Shown: piece by piece, positions 9,049-17,487 of the stretch
How the letters are laid out: each line of letters begins with the position of its first letter
Numbering within the stretch: the first letter of the stretch is position 1
Source of the DNA: Mycolicibacterium agri
GTDB lineage: Bacteria; Actinomycetota; Actinomycetes; Mycobacteriales; Mycobacteriaceae
Direction: 5' to 3'
NCBI RefSeq assembly: GCF_002553505.1
Contig: NZ_PDCP01000021.1
Location: 1-64,000 of the forward strand
DNA: 64,000 nt
Notes under the pieces: model-generated
Database searches by the model: none
The model's input: only the letters and a program-made list of their open reading frames with translations
Told to the model about the DNA's origin: nothing
Made by a program: the position numbers and the translations under genes

Positions 9049-9933
9049 CTAACCAGGGCCGTCGCTCGCTGCGGCCAATAATGCAACCACCCCGTCGCTG
9101 ATCGGCGTGGCGATTCCGTGCTGGGCGCCTTTGCGGGAGATCACGCCGTTGCGGATGTCCCATTCCAGCGGGCGGCCGGCCAACCGATCGGTGAGCGCCG
9201 AGGTGGTTATGTCGGTCTTGGACACGAACAGGTCGATGACTTGGTCGATGACCTCGTCGCCCAGGTTGGCACCCTCTGCGCGGGCCACCGCGAGGCACTC
9301 GGCCAGATACCGGCGCGACAACGCCGCGATGTCGTCGCGACGGAACATGCCGGAGCGCCGCCCGGTCAGCACCATCAGGTCGGCCACCGCGTTGACCAAC
9401 AGCTTGCGCCACGCCTCGGTGACGAAGTCGGGTTCGAGTTCCACGGTGGCCCCGGTGTCGCGCAGCAGGTCTGCGAGTGTTTGCGAGGCGGCTCCCTCGG
9501 GCAGCACCAGTCGGACGCCGGTGCGCAGCCAAATCCCGCCCTCGGGATGCGGTTCGGCCGAGAACCACACCACCGCCGGCACCACTGTCGACGACGGGCA
9601 CAGCGGCCCGACCCGCTCGATTTGTTCGACCCCGTTCTGCAGCGCATACACGACGGTGCGTTGGTCGCACAGCTTCGCCAGCCAGCCCGCCGAGTCCTGG
9701 TTCTGCGTGTCCTTGACCGCCACCAGCACGACGTCGACGGAGCCGTCGACATCGGCGGGGTCGGTGTGCACGGGTCCGGGCACGACAATCGGGTCCTTAC
9801 GGTGGGGCTTGACCTCGATGTGGTCTCGCGGCGTGCGCCCGCACAACACCACCTGATGGCCTGCGGTGTGCAGAAGCGCCGCCATGGTCGCCCCGATCGC
9901 CCCTGGGCCGACGACTGCGATGCTGGTCCCCAT
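9049..9933 (-). CDS. Ketopantoate reductase-like oxidoreductase (PanE family)
   Basis: The product has 294 residues. The N-terminus SIAVVGPGAIGATMAALLH is an NAD(P)-binding GxGxxG fold. The C-terminal helical domain holds AWRKLLVNAVADLMVLTGR, the usual position of the active-site lysine, and the family end motif ISDGVVALL. The family reduces 2-dehydropantoate to pantoate in pantothenate biosynthesis, but many genomes carry PanE paralogues with other 2-ketoacid substrates. Its position divergent to aspS matches the mycobacterial PanE-like gene Rv2573 (from memory). It begins 77 bases from the aspS start. Confidence 0.82.
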   Translation of the reverse strand: MGTSIAVVGPGAIGATMAALLHTAGHQVVLCGRTPRDHIEVKPHRKDPIVVPGPVHTDPADVDGSVDVVLVAVKDTQNQDSAGWLAKLCDQRTVVYALQNGVEQIERVGPLCPSSTVVPAVVWFSAEPHPEGGIWLRTGVRLVLPEGAASQTLADLLRDTGATVELEPDFVTEAWRKLLVNAVADLMVLTGRRSGMFRRDDIAALSRRYLAECLAVARAEGANLGDEVIDQVIDLFVSKTDITTSALTDRLAGRPLEWDIRNGVISRKGAQHGIATPISDGVVALLAAASDGPG

Positions 9934-10010
9934 AAGGCAAAACTACCGGCGGAGCGGCTGCCTCTAGACTGTGGCAGTCCTATCGTCAGGCAATTCCCAG
10001 GGAGTTTGTT

Positions 10011-11786
10011 GTGCTGCGCACCCACGCCTCCGGTTCGTTACGGGCCACCGATGCCGGTCAGCAAGTGACGCTGGCCGGGTGGGTTGCGCGTCGCCGTGAC
10101 CACGGCGGGGTGATCTTCATCGATCTGCGCGACGCCTCCGGGATTTCGCAGGTGGTGTTCCGCGAGCCCCACGTGTTGGAGGCCGCGCACCGGCTGCGTG
10201 CAGAGTTCTGCGTCGCCGTCGAAGGCGTCGTGGAGATCCGGCCGGAGGGCAACGAGAATCCTGAAATCGCCACCGGCGAAATCGAAGTCAACGCAACGTC
10301 GTTGACGGTGCTGGGGGAGTGCGCACCGCTGCCGTTCCAGCTCGACGAGCCCGCGGGCGAGGAAGCGCGGCTGAAGTACCGTTACCTGGATCTGCGCCGC
10401 GAAGGGCCGGGCAACGCAATCAGGTTGCGCTCCAAGGTGAATGCGGCGGCCCGCGATGTGCTTACCAAACACGATTTCGTCGAGATCGAGACCCCGACGC
10501 TGACCCGGTCGACGCCCGAGGGCGCCCGCGACTTCCTGGTGCCCGCGCGGTTGCAGCCCGGCGAGTTCTACGCGCTGCCGCAGAGCCCGCAGTTGTTCAA
10601 GCAGCTTTTGATGGTCGCGGGCATGGAGCGCTACTACCAGATCGCGCGGTGCTATCGCGACGAGGACTTCCGCGCCGACCGGCAGCCGGAGTTCACCCAG
10701 CTCGACATGGAGATGAGTTTCGTCGACGCCGAAGACGTCATCGCGATCTCCGAGGAGATCATCGCGGCGCTGTGGGCGCTGATCGGATACGAGGTGCCGC
10801 TGCCGCTGCCGCGGATCACCTACTCCGACGCGATGCGCCGATTCGGTACGGACAAGCCCGATCTGCGGTTCGGCGTCGAACTCGTCGAGTGCACGGAGTT
10901 CTTCAAGGACACCCCGTTCCGGGTGTTCCAGGCGCCCTACGTCGGCGCGGTCGTGATGCCGGGCGGGGCGTCGCAGCCGCGCCGCACGCTCGACGCCTGG
11001 CAGGACTTCGCCAAGCAGCGCGGGCATCGCGGCCTGGCCTACGTGCTGGTGGGGGAGGACGGCACCCTCGGCGGGCCCGTCGCCAAGAACCTGTCGGATG
11101 CCGAACGCGACGGTCTGGCAGCACATGTCGGCGCGTCACCGGGCGACTGCATCTTCTTCTCGGCCGGCCAGGCGAAGCCGTCACGGGCGCTGCTCGGCGC
11201 GGTTCGGGTCGAGATCGCCAAGCGGCTGAACCTCATCGATCCCAACGCGTGGGCGTTCACCTGGGTGGTGGATCCGCCGTTGTTCGAGCCGGCCGACGAG
11301 GCGACCGCGGCCGGTGACGTCGCCGTCGGCTCGGGCGCGTGGACGGCCGTGCACCACGCCTTCACCGCGCCCAAGCCCGAACACGAGGACAAGATCGACA
11401 GCGATCCGGGCAGCGTGCTGGCCGACGCGTACGACGTGGTGTGCAACGGCAACGAGATCGGCGGCGGCTCGATCCGTATTCACCGCCGCGACATCCAGGA
11501 GCGGGTCTTCGCGGTGATGGGTCTGGACAAGGCGCAGGCCGAGGAGAAGTTCGGCTTCTTGTTGGAGGCGTTCATGTTCGGCGCGCCGCCGCACGGCGGC
11601 ATCGCGTTCGGGTGGGACCGCATCACCGCGCTGTTGGCGCGCGTCGACTCGATCCGTGAGGTGATCGCGTTCCCGAAGTCCGGCGGCGGCGTCGACCCGC
11701 TGACCGGTGCGCCCACCCCGATCACGCCGCAGCAGCGCAAGGAATCGGGAATAGACGCCATACCCGAGAAGCTGGACAAGAGATGA
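10011..11786 (+). CDS. aspS: Aspartyl-tRNA synthetase
   Basis: The product has 591 residues, the full length of bacterial-type AspRS. The N-terminal OB-fold anticodon-binding domain opens [18 protein letters not shown]. The class II core contains motif 2 ([21 protein letters not shown]) and motif 3 ([13 protein letters not shown]), with the bacterial GAD insertion between them. The GTG at 10011 has AGGGAG six bases upstream. AspRS charges tRNA-Asp; mycobacterial enzymes of this type are known to be non-discriminating and also charge tRNA-Asn for the amidotransferase route, which I infer here by kinship only. The stop overlaps the next gene as ATGA. Confidence 0.97.
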   Translation: MLRTHASGSLRATDAGQQVTLAGWVARRRDHGGVIFIDLRDASGISQVVFREPHVLEAAHRLRAEFCVAVEGVVEIRPEGNENPEIATGEIEVNATSLTVLGECAPLPFQLDEPAGEEARLKYRYLDLRREGPGNAIRLRSKVNAAARDVLTKHDFVEIETPTLTRSTPEGARDFLVPARLQPGEFYALPQSPQLFKQLLMVAGMERYYQIARCYRDEDFRADRQPEFTQLDMEMSFVDAEDVIAISEEIIAALWALIGYEVPLPLPRITYSDAMRRFGTDKPDLRFGVELVECTEFFKDTPFRVFQAPYVGAVVMPGGASQPRRTLDAWQDFAKQRGHRGLAYVLVGEDGTLGGPVAKNLSDAERDGLAAHVGASPGDCIFFSAGQAKPSRALLGAVRVEIAKRLNLIDPNAWAFTWVVDPPLFEPADEATAAGDVAVGSGAWTAVHHAFTAPKPEHEDKIDSDPGSVLADAYDVVCNGNEIGGGSIRIHRRDIQERVFAVMGLDKAQAEEKFGFLLEAFMFGAPPHGGIAFGWDRITALLARVDSIREVIAFPKSGGGVDPLTGAPTPITPQQRKESGIDAIPEKLDKR

Positions 11787-12205
11787 CAGAGATCTCCGAC
11801 TTCCAGTCGTTCAACAGAGGCGTCATCGAGGAGTTTCGCGCCAACGGCGGCAAGGTCGGCCCGCCCTTCGAGGGCAGCCACATCCTGCTGCTGCACACCA
11901 CCGGCGCGAAGTCCGGCCAGCCCCGGATCTCGCCGCTGGCCTACTTCCCGGTCGACGACACGATCTTCGTCGTCGGCTCCTACGCCGGTTCCGACGTGGA
12001 CCCCGCATGGGCGCACAATTTGCGGGCCTATCCGCAGGCGCGCGTCGAGGTAGGCACCGACGCCTACGACGTGGCTGCGCGTGAGTTGCCGCGCGCCGAG
12101 CGCGATGAGCTCTACCCGCGGCTGGTCGAGATCGCGCCGGTGTTCGCCCAGTATGAGGCCAAGACCAGCCGGGTCATCCCGATCTTCGAGCTGCAGAAGG
12201 CCTGA
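11783..12205 (+). CDS. Deazaflavin (F420)-dependent nitroreductase-family protein
   Basis: The product has 140 residues. The split-barrel signature [20 protein letters not shown] followed by [20 protein letters not shown] is characteristic of the Ddn-like F420-dependent nitroreductase family, which is abundant in mycobacteria and uses reduced F420 to reduce quinones or nitro compounds. The ATG overlaps the aspS stop (11783-11786), implying translational coupling to an essential gene. The physiological substrate is not evident. The stop at 12203-12205 lies 42 bases from the stop of the convergent NmrA-like gene; I see no clear terminator between them. Confidence 0.88.
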   Translation: MTEISDFQSFNRGVIEEFRANGGKVGPPFEGSHILLLHTTGAKSGQPRISPLAYFPVDDTIFVVGSYAGSDVDPAWAHNLRAYPQARVEVGTDAYDVAARELPRAERDELYPRLVEIAPVFAQYEAKTSRVIPIFELQKA

Positions 12206-12247
12206 CGCTTTCCCGCGACTTGCTGAAAACGCAGTATCGAGCGGCTA

Positions 12248-13135
12248 TCAGGCGGAAGTCGTCGCATAACCGACTTCGAACAACGAGCGGCGTTCGTCGA
12301 CGAACTCCTCCACCGTGCGAAGACGTCGCCCGGTTATCGTCGCGGCGGCGCCGCTCACGCCTGCCAGCCGTCCCTCTCGTTGGTCGACAGTGACCGCCTC
12401 GAAGTGCCTGAGCCTGGCGGTGTCATCGGGCATGCCGAGCAGATCCAGGAACGTCGAAACCGTGACTTGTTCGAACGGAAGCTCTTTCGCGAGCACACGG
12501 CCGACCTCGGCAGCCAGCTCCTGGTGGCTGTACTCGACGGGGCCCGTCAAGGTATAGGTGCGACCGGCGTGTCGCTCGGGGTCGCCCAGAATGGTGGCGG
12601 CGGTCAGCGCGATGTCGCTGCCGGCGATCGGCGCGAAGCGACTGTCCGCATCGAAGGGCATGACGTAGCGGCCGTGTCGGATCAGATCGGCGATGTAGGT
12701 CAGCCATTCCATGAAGAACGTCACCCGCAGATTGGTCGTCGGGATCCCGGACCAGGCGAACAGCTGCTCGGAGAGCCAGTGGTTCTGTGTCGCTTTGCTG
12801 CGGGCCTGCGGGCGCGACTGAATGTGCGACATGTTGACGATCAGTTCGACGTGATTTTCCTTCGCGGCCTGTGCGAACATGACCGCCGCTTCGACGAGTC
12901 CCTCCCCGACCGGGAAGTTGAAGTACGCACGCTGCACGCCATCGAGGGCAGCCCGAACGTCGCGGAGCGTCAGCAAGTCGCCGAACACAACTTCGGCACC
13001 ACTGTCGCGAAGGCGTTGCGCTCGCGCGTCATCCTTGCGGACCATCGCCCTGACCTGCAATCCATGCTCGAGCAGATCATCGACCATCGGCCGCCCCGTA
13101 TCACCGTTCGCGGTTGTGACCAGAACTCTCGTCAT
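12248..13135 (-). CDS. NmrA-like NAD(P)-binding protein
   Basis: The product has 295 residues from the ATG at 13135. The start VLVTTANGDTGRPMVDDLL is an NmrA-type variant of the GxxGxxG dinucleotide fold. The middle (YFNFPVGEGLVEAAVMFAQAAKENHVELIVNMSHIQ) and the TYTLTGPVEYSHQELA segment match the NmrA/NAD(P)H:quinone-sensor branch of atypical SDRs. These proteins are either quinone reductases or redox-sensing regulators; the catalytic tyrosine of classical SDRs is not obvious. It begins one base beyond the thiolase stop, so both are probably in one transcript under the divergent HxlR regulator. Confidence 0.8.
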   Translation of the reverse strand: MTRVLVTTANGDTGRPMVDDLLEHGLQVRAMVRKDDARAQRLRDSGAEVVFGDLLTLRDVRAALDGVQRAYFNFPVGEGLVEAAVMFAQAAKENHVELIVNMSHIQSRPQARSKATQNHWLSEQLFAWSGIPTTNLRVTFFMEWLTYIADLIRHGRYVMPFDADSRFAPIAGSDIALTAATILGDPERHAGRTYTLTGPVEYSHQELAAEVGRVLAKELPFEQVTVSTFLDLLGMPDDTARLRHFEAVTVDQREGRLAGVSGAAATITGRRLRTVEEFVDERRSLFEVGYATTSA

Positions 13136-13136
13136 G

Positions 13137-14318
13137 TCAGAGTCGCTCGATGATGGTGGCGTTGGCCATCCCGCCGGCTTCGCACATGGTCTGTAACGCG
13201 TAGCGGCCGCCGCGCTGCTCGAGCGCATTGACCATCGTCGTCATGATCCGCGCGCCGCTTGCGCCCAGCGGGTGACCGATCGCGATCGCGCCGCCGTTGA
13301 CGTTCGTCTTCGCCAGATCGGCGCCGGTGTCGTGCGCCCACGCCAGCACCACAGGGGCGAATGCCTCATTGACCTCGAACAGGTCGATGTCGGCGAGCGT
13401 GAGCCCGGCCCGCCGCAGCACCTTCTCGGTGGCGGGAATGACGCCGGTCAACATGTACAGCGGATCCGAGCCGACGACGGTGGCCGTGTGAATACGGGCC
13501 AACGGCCGCAGGCCAAGCCGCTTGGCCACCTCCGACGTGGTGATCAGCACTGCGGCGCTGCCGTCGGACAACGGCGACGAATTGCCCGCGGTGATCGACC
13601 ATGTGATCTGTGGGAAGCGCTGCTCGTAGGCCGGGTTGTAGAAGGCCGGCTTCAAACCTGAAAGCGTCTCGACCGTCGTTTCCGGACGGATGATCTCGTC
13701 GGTGGTCAGCCCCGCGATGGGTGCCAGCTCGTTGTCGAAGTGGCCCTCTTTCGTTGCGGCGGCGGCCTTTTCGTGGCTGCTCGCCGAGAACTCGTCGAGC
13801 TGCTGGCGCGAGAAGCCCCACTTGGCGGCGATCAGTTCCGCGCTGATGCCCTGCGGCACAAGGCCTTCGGGATAGCGCTGCACCATCGCGCCGAACGGGT
13901 CGCTGCCCGGTGTGATGTTCGAGCCCATCGGCACCCGGCCCATCGACTCGACGCCCGCGGCGACGACGATGTCGTACGCGCCGGCGATGACGCCCTGGGC
14001 GGCGAAGCTGATGGCCTGCTGGCTGCTGCCGCATTGGCGGTCGACGGTGGTGCCGGGAACGGATTCGGGGAACCCGGCGCCGAGCAGCGCGTTGCGGGCG
14101 ATGTTGGCGGCCTGGTCGCCGACCTGGGTGACGGCCCCGGCGATGACGTCGTCGATCTGGGCGGGGTCGACGCCCGTGCGCGCGACCAGTTCCCTGAGGC
14201 TGTGGCCGAGCAGGTCGACGGAGCGCACGTCGTGCAGTGCGCCGCTGGCCTTGCCCTTTCCGATGGGGGTGCGTACCGCACCGACGATGACCGCGTCGCG
14301 GCCTGCATATCCGGCCAT
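13137..14318 (-). CDS. Acetyl-CoA acyltransferase (thiolase)
   Basis: The product has 393 residues, the usual thiolase length. The acyl-accepting cysteine is C96 in DRQCGSSQQA. The C-terminal histidine motif GGAIAIGHPLGASGARI and the second cysteine in CEAGGMANATI are both present. The family cleaves or forms beta-ketoacyl-CoA in fatty acid or sterol side-chain degradation. No other beta-oxidation gene is adjacent; only the NmrA-like gene follows in the operon. The promoter region is shared with a divergent HxlR regulator and contains a strong inverted repeat, suggesting direct control by that regulator. Confidence 0.93.
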   Translation of the reverse strand: MAGYAGRDAVIVGAVRTPIGKGKASGALHDVRSVDLLGHSLRELVARTGVDPAQIDDVIAGAVTQVGDQAANIARNALLGAGFPESVPGTTVDRQCGSSQQAISFAAQGVIAGAYDIVVAAGVESMGRVPMGSNITPGSDPFGAMVQRYPEGLVPQGISAELIAAKWGFSRQQLDEFSASSHEKAAAATKEGHFDNELAPIAGLTTDEIIRPETTVETLSGLKPAFYNPAYEQRFPQITWSITAGNSSPLSDGSAAVLITTSEVAKRLGLRPLARIHTATVVGSDPLYMLTGVIPATEKVLRRAGLTLADIDLFEVNEAFAPVVLAWAHDTGADLAKTNVNGGAIAIGHPLGASGARIMTTMVNALEQRGGRYALQTMCEAGGMANATIIERL

Positions 14319-14355
14319 TTCTGCCTCCTGTGCCTCATCGCTGAGTGAAGCTATC

Positions 14356-14382
14356 TATACCCAGCTATACCACCTGGGTATA
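14356..14382. promoter_or_regulatory. Inverted-repeat operator between thiolase and HxlR genes
   Basis: A perfect 9-base inverted repeat, TATACCCAG (14356-14364) and CTGGGTATA (14374-14382), with a 9-base spacer, sits in the 95-base divergent region. A -10-like TATACT (14379-14384) overlaps its right arm. The spacing suits a dimeric winged-helix HxlR protein, so autoregulation and control of the thiolase operon are likely. This is inference from position and symmetry. Confidence 0.7.
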
Positions 14383-14413
14383 CTTAGAACAACTCAGGAG
14401 CGGGGAGAATTCC

Positions 14414-14875
14414 ATGACTGTTCTGCAGGGCAAGTTGGCCGACCGCAGCGCATGGTCGGCGGTGGGCGAATGCCCGATCGAGAAGACGATGGGGTTGCTC
14501 GGCACCAAGTCGGCGATGCTGATCCTGCGCGAGGCGTACTACGGCACGACGCGGTTCGACGACTTCTGCACCCGCGTCGGCATCACCCGGGCTGCCGCGG
14601 CGGCGCGGCTGAACGAACTCGTCGACGCGGGGCTGCTGACACGGCGGCCCTACCGCGAACCCGGGCAGCGGGCGCGCGAGGAGTATGTGCTGACGCAGAA
14701 GGGCGTGGATTTCATGCCGGTGGTCTGGGCGATGTTCGAGTGGGGCCGCAAGCACCTGCCCACCCGTTCGACGCTGCGGCTCGCCCACACCTGCGGCGCC
14801 GAGGCCAGCGTCGAGATCCGCTGTGCAGAGGGGCACCCCGTGCCCCCCGACGAGCTCGTGGTCCGGCTTCCCTAG
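14414..14875 (+). CDS. HxlR-family winged-helix transcriptional regulator
   Basis: The product has 153 residues from the ATG at 14414; upstream codons in frame overlap the operator and are unlikely to be used. CPIEKTMGLLGTKSAMLILREAYYGTTRFDDF followed by GITRAAAAARLNELVDAGLL is the HxlR winged helix, including the early cysteine (CPIEK) found in redox or electrophile-sensing members. The extra C-terminal segment has three more cysteines or histidines (AHTCGAEASVEIRCAEGH). It is likely to control the divergent thiolase operon. Its stop overlaps that of the convergent dehydrogenase in CTAG (14872-14875). Confidence 0.9.
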   Translation: MTVLQGKLADRSAWSAVGECPIEKTMGLLGTKSAMLILREAYYGTTRFDDFCTRVGITRAAAAARLNELVDAGLLTRRPYREPGQRAREEYVLTQKGVDFMPVVWAMFEWGRKHLPTRSTLRLAHTCGAEASVEIRCAEGHPVPPDELVVRLP

Positions 14876-15924
14876 CCGCGGCCCATGAGTTCGGCCACTC
14901 GCGCTGCGACCGCCTTGCCGACGGTGGCAGTGTCGGCCGAGCCACCCAGATCCGGTGTGCGCGTGTCCTCGACCGCGAGGACATCGCCGACCGCTTGCTC
15001 GACCGCTTTGGCCGCGGCGGTCTCCCCGAGATGGTCGAGCAGCATCCCGGCCGACAGGATCAACGCCACCGGGTTGGCAGTACCCGTGCCCGCGATGTCG
15101 GGCGCCGCGCCGTGGGCGGCCTCGAACATGGCGTGCCGCTCGCCGATGTTGGCGCCGGGTGCCAGCCCGATGCCGCCTGCCAGGCCGCCACAGACGTCGG
15201 ACAGGATGTCGCCGTACTGATTGTCGAGAATGATGACGTCAAGCAGCTCAGGGGATTTCGCGAGACACAGCCCCACGGCATCGACCATCATGTCGCCGAA
15301 CTCGATGTCCGGGTTCGCTTGCGCGACCGCGGCCGTGGTGCTCAACATCAGACCGTCGGAGAGGTTCAGGACGTTGGCCTTGTGCCCGAGCGTGACCCGT
15401 CGGCGCGACTTCGACCGCGCCCACGCGAACGCGTAGCGGGCCAGCCGCTCGCAGGCGCCCGCGGTCACCACCTTGACGGCCACCGCGGCGGAATCGCCGA
15501 TGGTGTGCTCGATTCCGGAGTAAAGCCCTTCGGTGACCTCCCGCATGATGACCACGTCGATCTGCGGTGCGCGCGCGGGAACGCCGGGATATGCGCGGAC
15601 CGGCCGCACGTTGACGAAGAGTTCGAGTTCTCTGCGCAGCGCGTTGTTGACGCTGGGGTACACCACGTCGCGCCCGTGGCGCTGCTTGGTGATCCGGCCG
15701 GTGCCTTTGGGCGCCAACAGCGGCGCCTTCAGGATGGCGTCGGCCTCGCGCAGGATCTCCAACGTCTGATCGGGCACCGGTTCATCCCACCGGTCGACGG
15801 CCGCTGCACCGGCGTCGGCGAACACGAAATCCAGTTCGACGCCGGTGGCCCGCAACACGGTGAGCGCGGCATCGGTGATCTCGGGGCCGATTCCGTCACC
15901 GGATATGACTGCAACGGTGTACAT
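14872..15924 (-). CDS. Isopropylmalate/isocitrate/tartrate dehydrogenase family enzyme
   Basis: The product has 350 residues. GDGIGPEIT at the N-terminus, the arginines of LFVNVRPVR and REVTEGLYSG, HKANVLNLSDGL, and the metal aspartates in DNQYGDILSD are all present, so the enzyme should be an active NAD(P)-dependent beta-decarboxylating dehydrogenase of a 2-hydroxy acid. It is last in a long catabolic operon with a transporter, so degradation of a malate-, tartrate- or isocitrate-like substrate fits better than leucine or TCA metabolism. The exact substrate cannot be read from the sequence. It follows the TIM-barrel isomerase by one base. Confidence 0.88.
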   Translation of the reverse strand: MYTVAVISGDGIGPEITDAALTVLRATGVELDFVFADAGAAAVDRWDEPVPDQTLEILREADAILKAPLLAPKGTGRITKQRHGRDVVYPSVNNALRRELELFVNVRPVRAYPGVPARAPQIDVVIMREVTEGLYSGIEHTIGDSAAVAVKVVTAGACERLARYAFAWARSKSRRRVTLGHKANVLNLSDGLMLSTTAAVAQANPDIEFGDMMVDAVGLCLAKSPELLDVIILDNQYGDILSDVCGGLAGGIGLAPGANIGERHAMFEAAHGAAPDIAGTGTANPVALILSAGMLLDHLGETAAAKAVEQAVGDVLAVEDTRTPDLGGSADTATVGKAVAARVAELMGRG

Positions 15925-15925
15925 C

Positions 15926-16759
15926 TCAGCTTGCTCCTCGCAACGTGCGCAGTGTGGTGAGCGACGTCTCGGCTGCGGCCCGGCTATCGCCGCGTTGACT
16001 GTGCTCCAGAGTCAGCCAGCCCTTGTAATCGAGCCGCTCCAACAGCGCCAAGAACCCGGCAATGTCGAATGTTCCCTCACCGAGCGGACCCCGATCCGAG
16101 TCGGCGAGTTGGACGTGATTCAGCAGCGCGCCCGCGTCGGTTGCGGCGACCACGACATCGTCCTCCTCCTTGGCGGCATGCCACAGGTCGAAGACCAACC
16201 CCGCGCCCGGCATCGGCGCCGACGCGACGCCCAGGAAGTCGACCGTCGCGCCGACCGTGGACAAGAAGCTGCCGCTCTGCGGCTCGACCAGAATGGCCTG
16301 TCCACCCGCCGCGGCGCGTTCGGCCAGTTCCGCGATCGCCTCCCGAGCCCAAATACGTTGCAGCTCTTCACTACCGGCGTCCAACTCGCCCTTAGCGCGA
16401 CCCAGCGTCACCGGCACCCCGTGCTGGACGGCCAGGTCGATAATGCCGCTCAACCGCCGAAGCGCCTCCGCCCGCACCTGCGGATCGGTCGATGTGAAGG
16501 TGAGACCGTCGTCGGTCGCCACCGGTCCGGTCGCCAGCGCGGCGATGCCGAGGCCGCGGGCCCGCACCTGCTCGACGAGACCGGCCGAGGCCGCCGCGTC
16601 CGCGTCGCGGACCTGGATCTCGACGCCGTCGTAGCCGAGCGCGGCCAAGTCGTCGAGGGCTGCAGGCAGCTCCGCTTGGTAGGCGAGCTCGGGTATCGCA
16701 CGGCACTCGGGTGAAGAAATCGTGTAAGCGACGGACCAATTCGCCACCACTGTCGTCAT
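15926..16759 (-). CDS. TIM-barrel sugar phosphate isomerase/epimerase family protein
   Basis: The product has 277 residues from the ATG at 16759. The xylose isomerase-like TIM barrel is seen in LAALGYDGVEIQVRDAD, with probable metal ligands in ILVEPQSG, FDLWHAAKEED, LNHVQLADSDRGPLGEG and LTLEHSQ. Members isomerise or epimerise hydroxy-keto acids or sugars (hydroxypyruvate isomerase, ketose epimerases). The start overlaps the stop of the upstream racemase-family gene as ATGA, so the two are translationally coupled. The substrate is presumably an intermediate of the same pathway. Confidence 0.85.
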   Translation of the reverse strand: MTTVVANWSVAYTISSPECRAIPELAYQAELPAALDDLAALGYDGVEIQVRDADAAASAGLVEQVRARGLGIAALATGPVATDDGLTFTSTDPQVRAEALRRLSGIIDLAVQHGVPVTLGRAKGELDAGSEELQRIWAREAIAELAERAAAGGQAILVEPQSGSFLSTVGATVDFLGVASAPMPGAGLVFDLWHAAKEEDDVVVAATDAGALLNHVQLADSDRGPLGEGTFDIAGFLALLERLDYKGWLTLEHSQRGDSRAAAETSLTTLRTLRGAS

Positions 16760-17433
16760 GCCTCCTCGGTTAGCTTGGCGCGCAATTCCTTTGCCGCGGC
16801 CCGTGGTCCGCTGTAACACGGGACGCCGAACCGCTCCTGCAGCGCACCCGCGGCGGCGGAGAGCGAGTACTGGGCCAGCAGCAGCGCCGCAGCGCCGCTG
16901 TTCACCAGCCGCTCTGCCGGTTTGGTCAACGCTGTCACCAGTGCGGCCTGGTCTGCGGCCTCGGCGGCCGCCGCGGCCTCGGTGCACACCTCTACATCGC
17001 CGGTGACGGCGTCGGATCCGCCCGCCGCTTCGTGGACGAGCTGCAGCGCCGGGTCGGCCGCCGCGGGTGTCGAGCACAACACCCCGACGCGGCTGTGGCC
17101 ATCGGCGACCACTTGCCGGTACATCGCCGCGTCCGGCTTGATCACGGGCCTGTCGTAGCGCGGCGCGACCTCGTCGACAACGGCGGAGTAGGCCGAGCAC
17201 GTCAGGCCGACCGCGTCGGCTTTCGCCCGCATCGCGTGTCCCACCAGACCGGCGATCCGATCCTTGAGCGGTGCGGTCATCACACCCGTTTCGGCGAGGT
17301 CGACGAGAAGCCGGTCGTCGAGAAGGTTCCACAGCCGCACGTCGGGGATCTCCTCCCGCAGCGCTTCGACGGCGGGGGCGATCGCCAACGGGGTAGCGTG
17401 CACGAGCGCCACCAGGGGACCGGATTCGGTCAC
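16756..17433 (-). CDS. Asp/Glu/hydantoin racemase superfamily protein with one catalytic cysteine
   Basis: The product has 225 residues from a GTG at 17433 with GGAAGGAGGT just upstream. C79 in GLTCSAYSAV occupies the first catalytic cysteine position of the racemase fold. The second position, normally a cysteine in a GC(T/A)-type motif, is Q188 in LLAQYSLSA. Two-base racemisation is therefore unlikely as written; single-cysteine relatives include decarboxylases and other subfamilies of unknown function. It could be a decarboxylase, isomerase or hydrolase acting in this operon. It is preceded by a tandem 15-base repeat. Confidence 0.8.
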   Translation of the reverse strand: MTESGPLVALVHATPLAIAPAVEALREEIPDVRLWNLLDDRLLVDLAETGVMTAPLKDRIAGLVGHAMRAKADAVGLTCSAYSAVVDEVAPRYDRPVIKPDAAMYRQVVADGHSRVGVLCSTPAAADPALQLVHEAAGGSDAVTGDVEVCTEAAAAAEAADQAALVTALTKPAERLVNSGAAALLLAQYSLSAAAGALQERFGVPCYSGPRAAAKELRAKLTEEA

Positions 17434-17446
17434 GATACCTCCTTCC

Positions 17447-17487
17447 TATTGTCAAGCCTCGTATTGTCAAGCCTCGTATTGTCAAGC
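17447..17487. repeat. Three tandem copies of a 15-base unit
   Basis: The unit TATTGTCAAGCCTCG occurs at 17447-17461 and 17462-17476, and its first 11 bases again at 17477-17487. The third copy overlaps the stop codon of the Gfo/Idh gene, and the first abuts the ribosome site of the racemase-family gene. On the minus strand each unit reads TTGACAATACGAGGC, so three TTGACA hexamers are spaced 15 bases apart. A slippage-generated array is likely. Confidence 0.9.

Noticed and set aside
17447..17487. Tandem TTGACA hexamers as three promoters
   Set aside because: No TANNNT -10 lies 16-19 bases downstream of any of them; the repeat is better explained by slippage.
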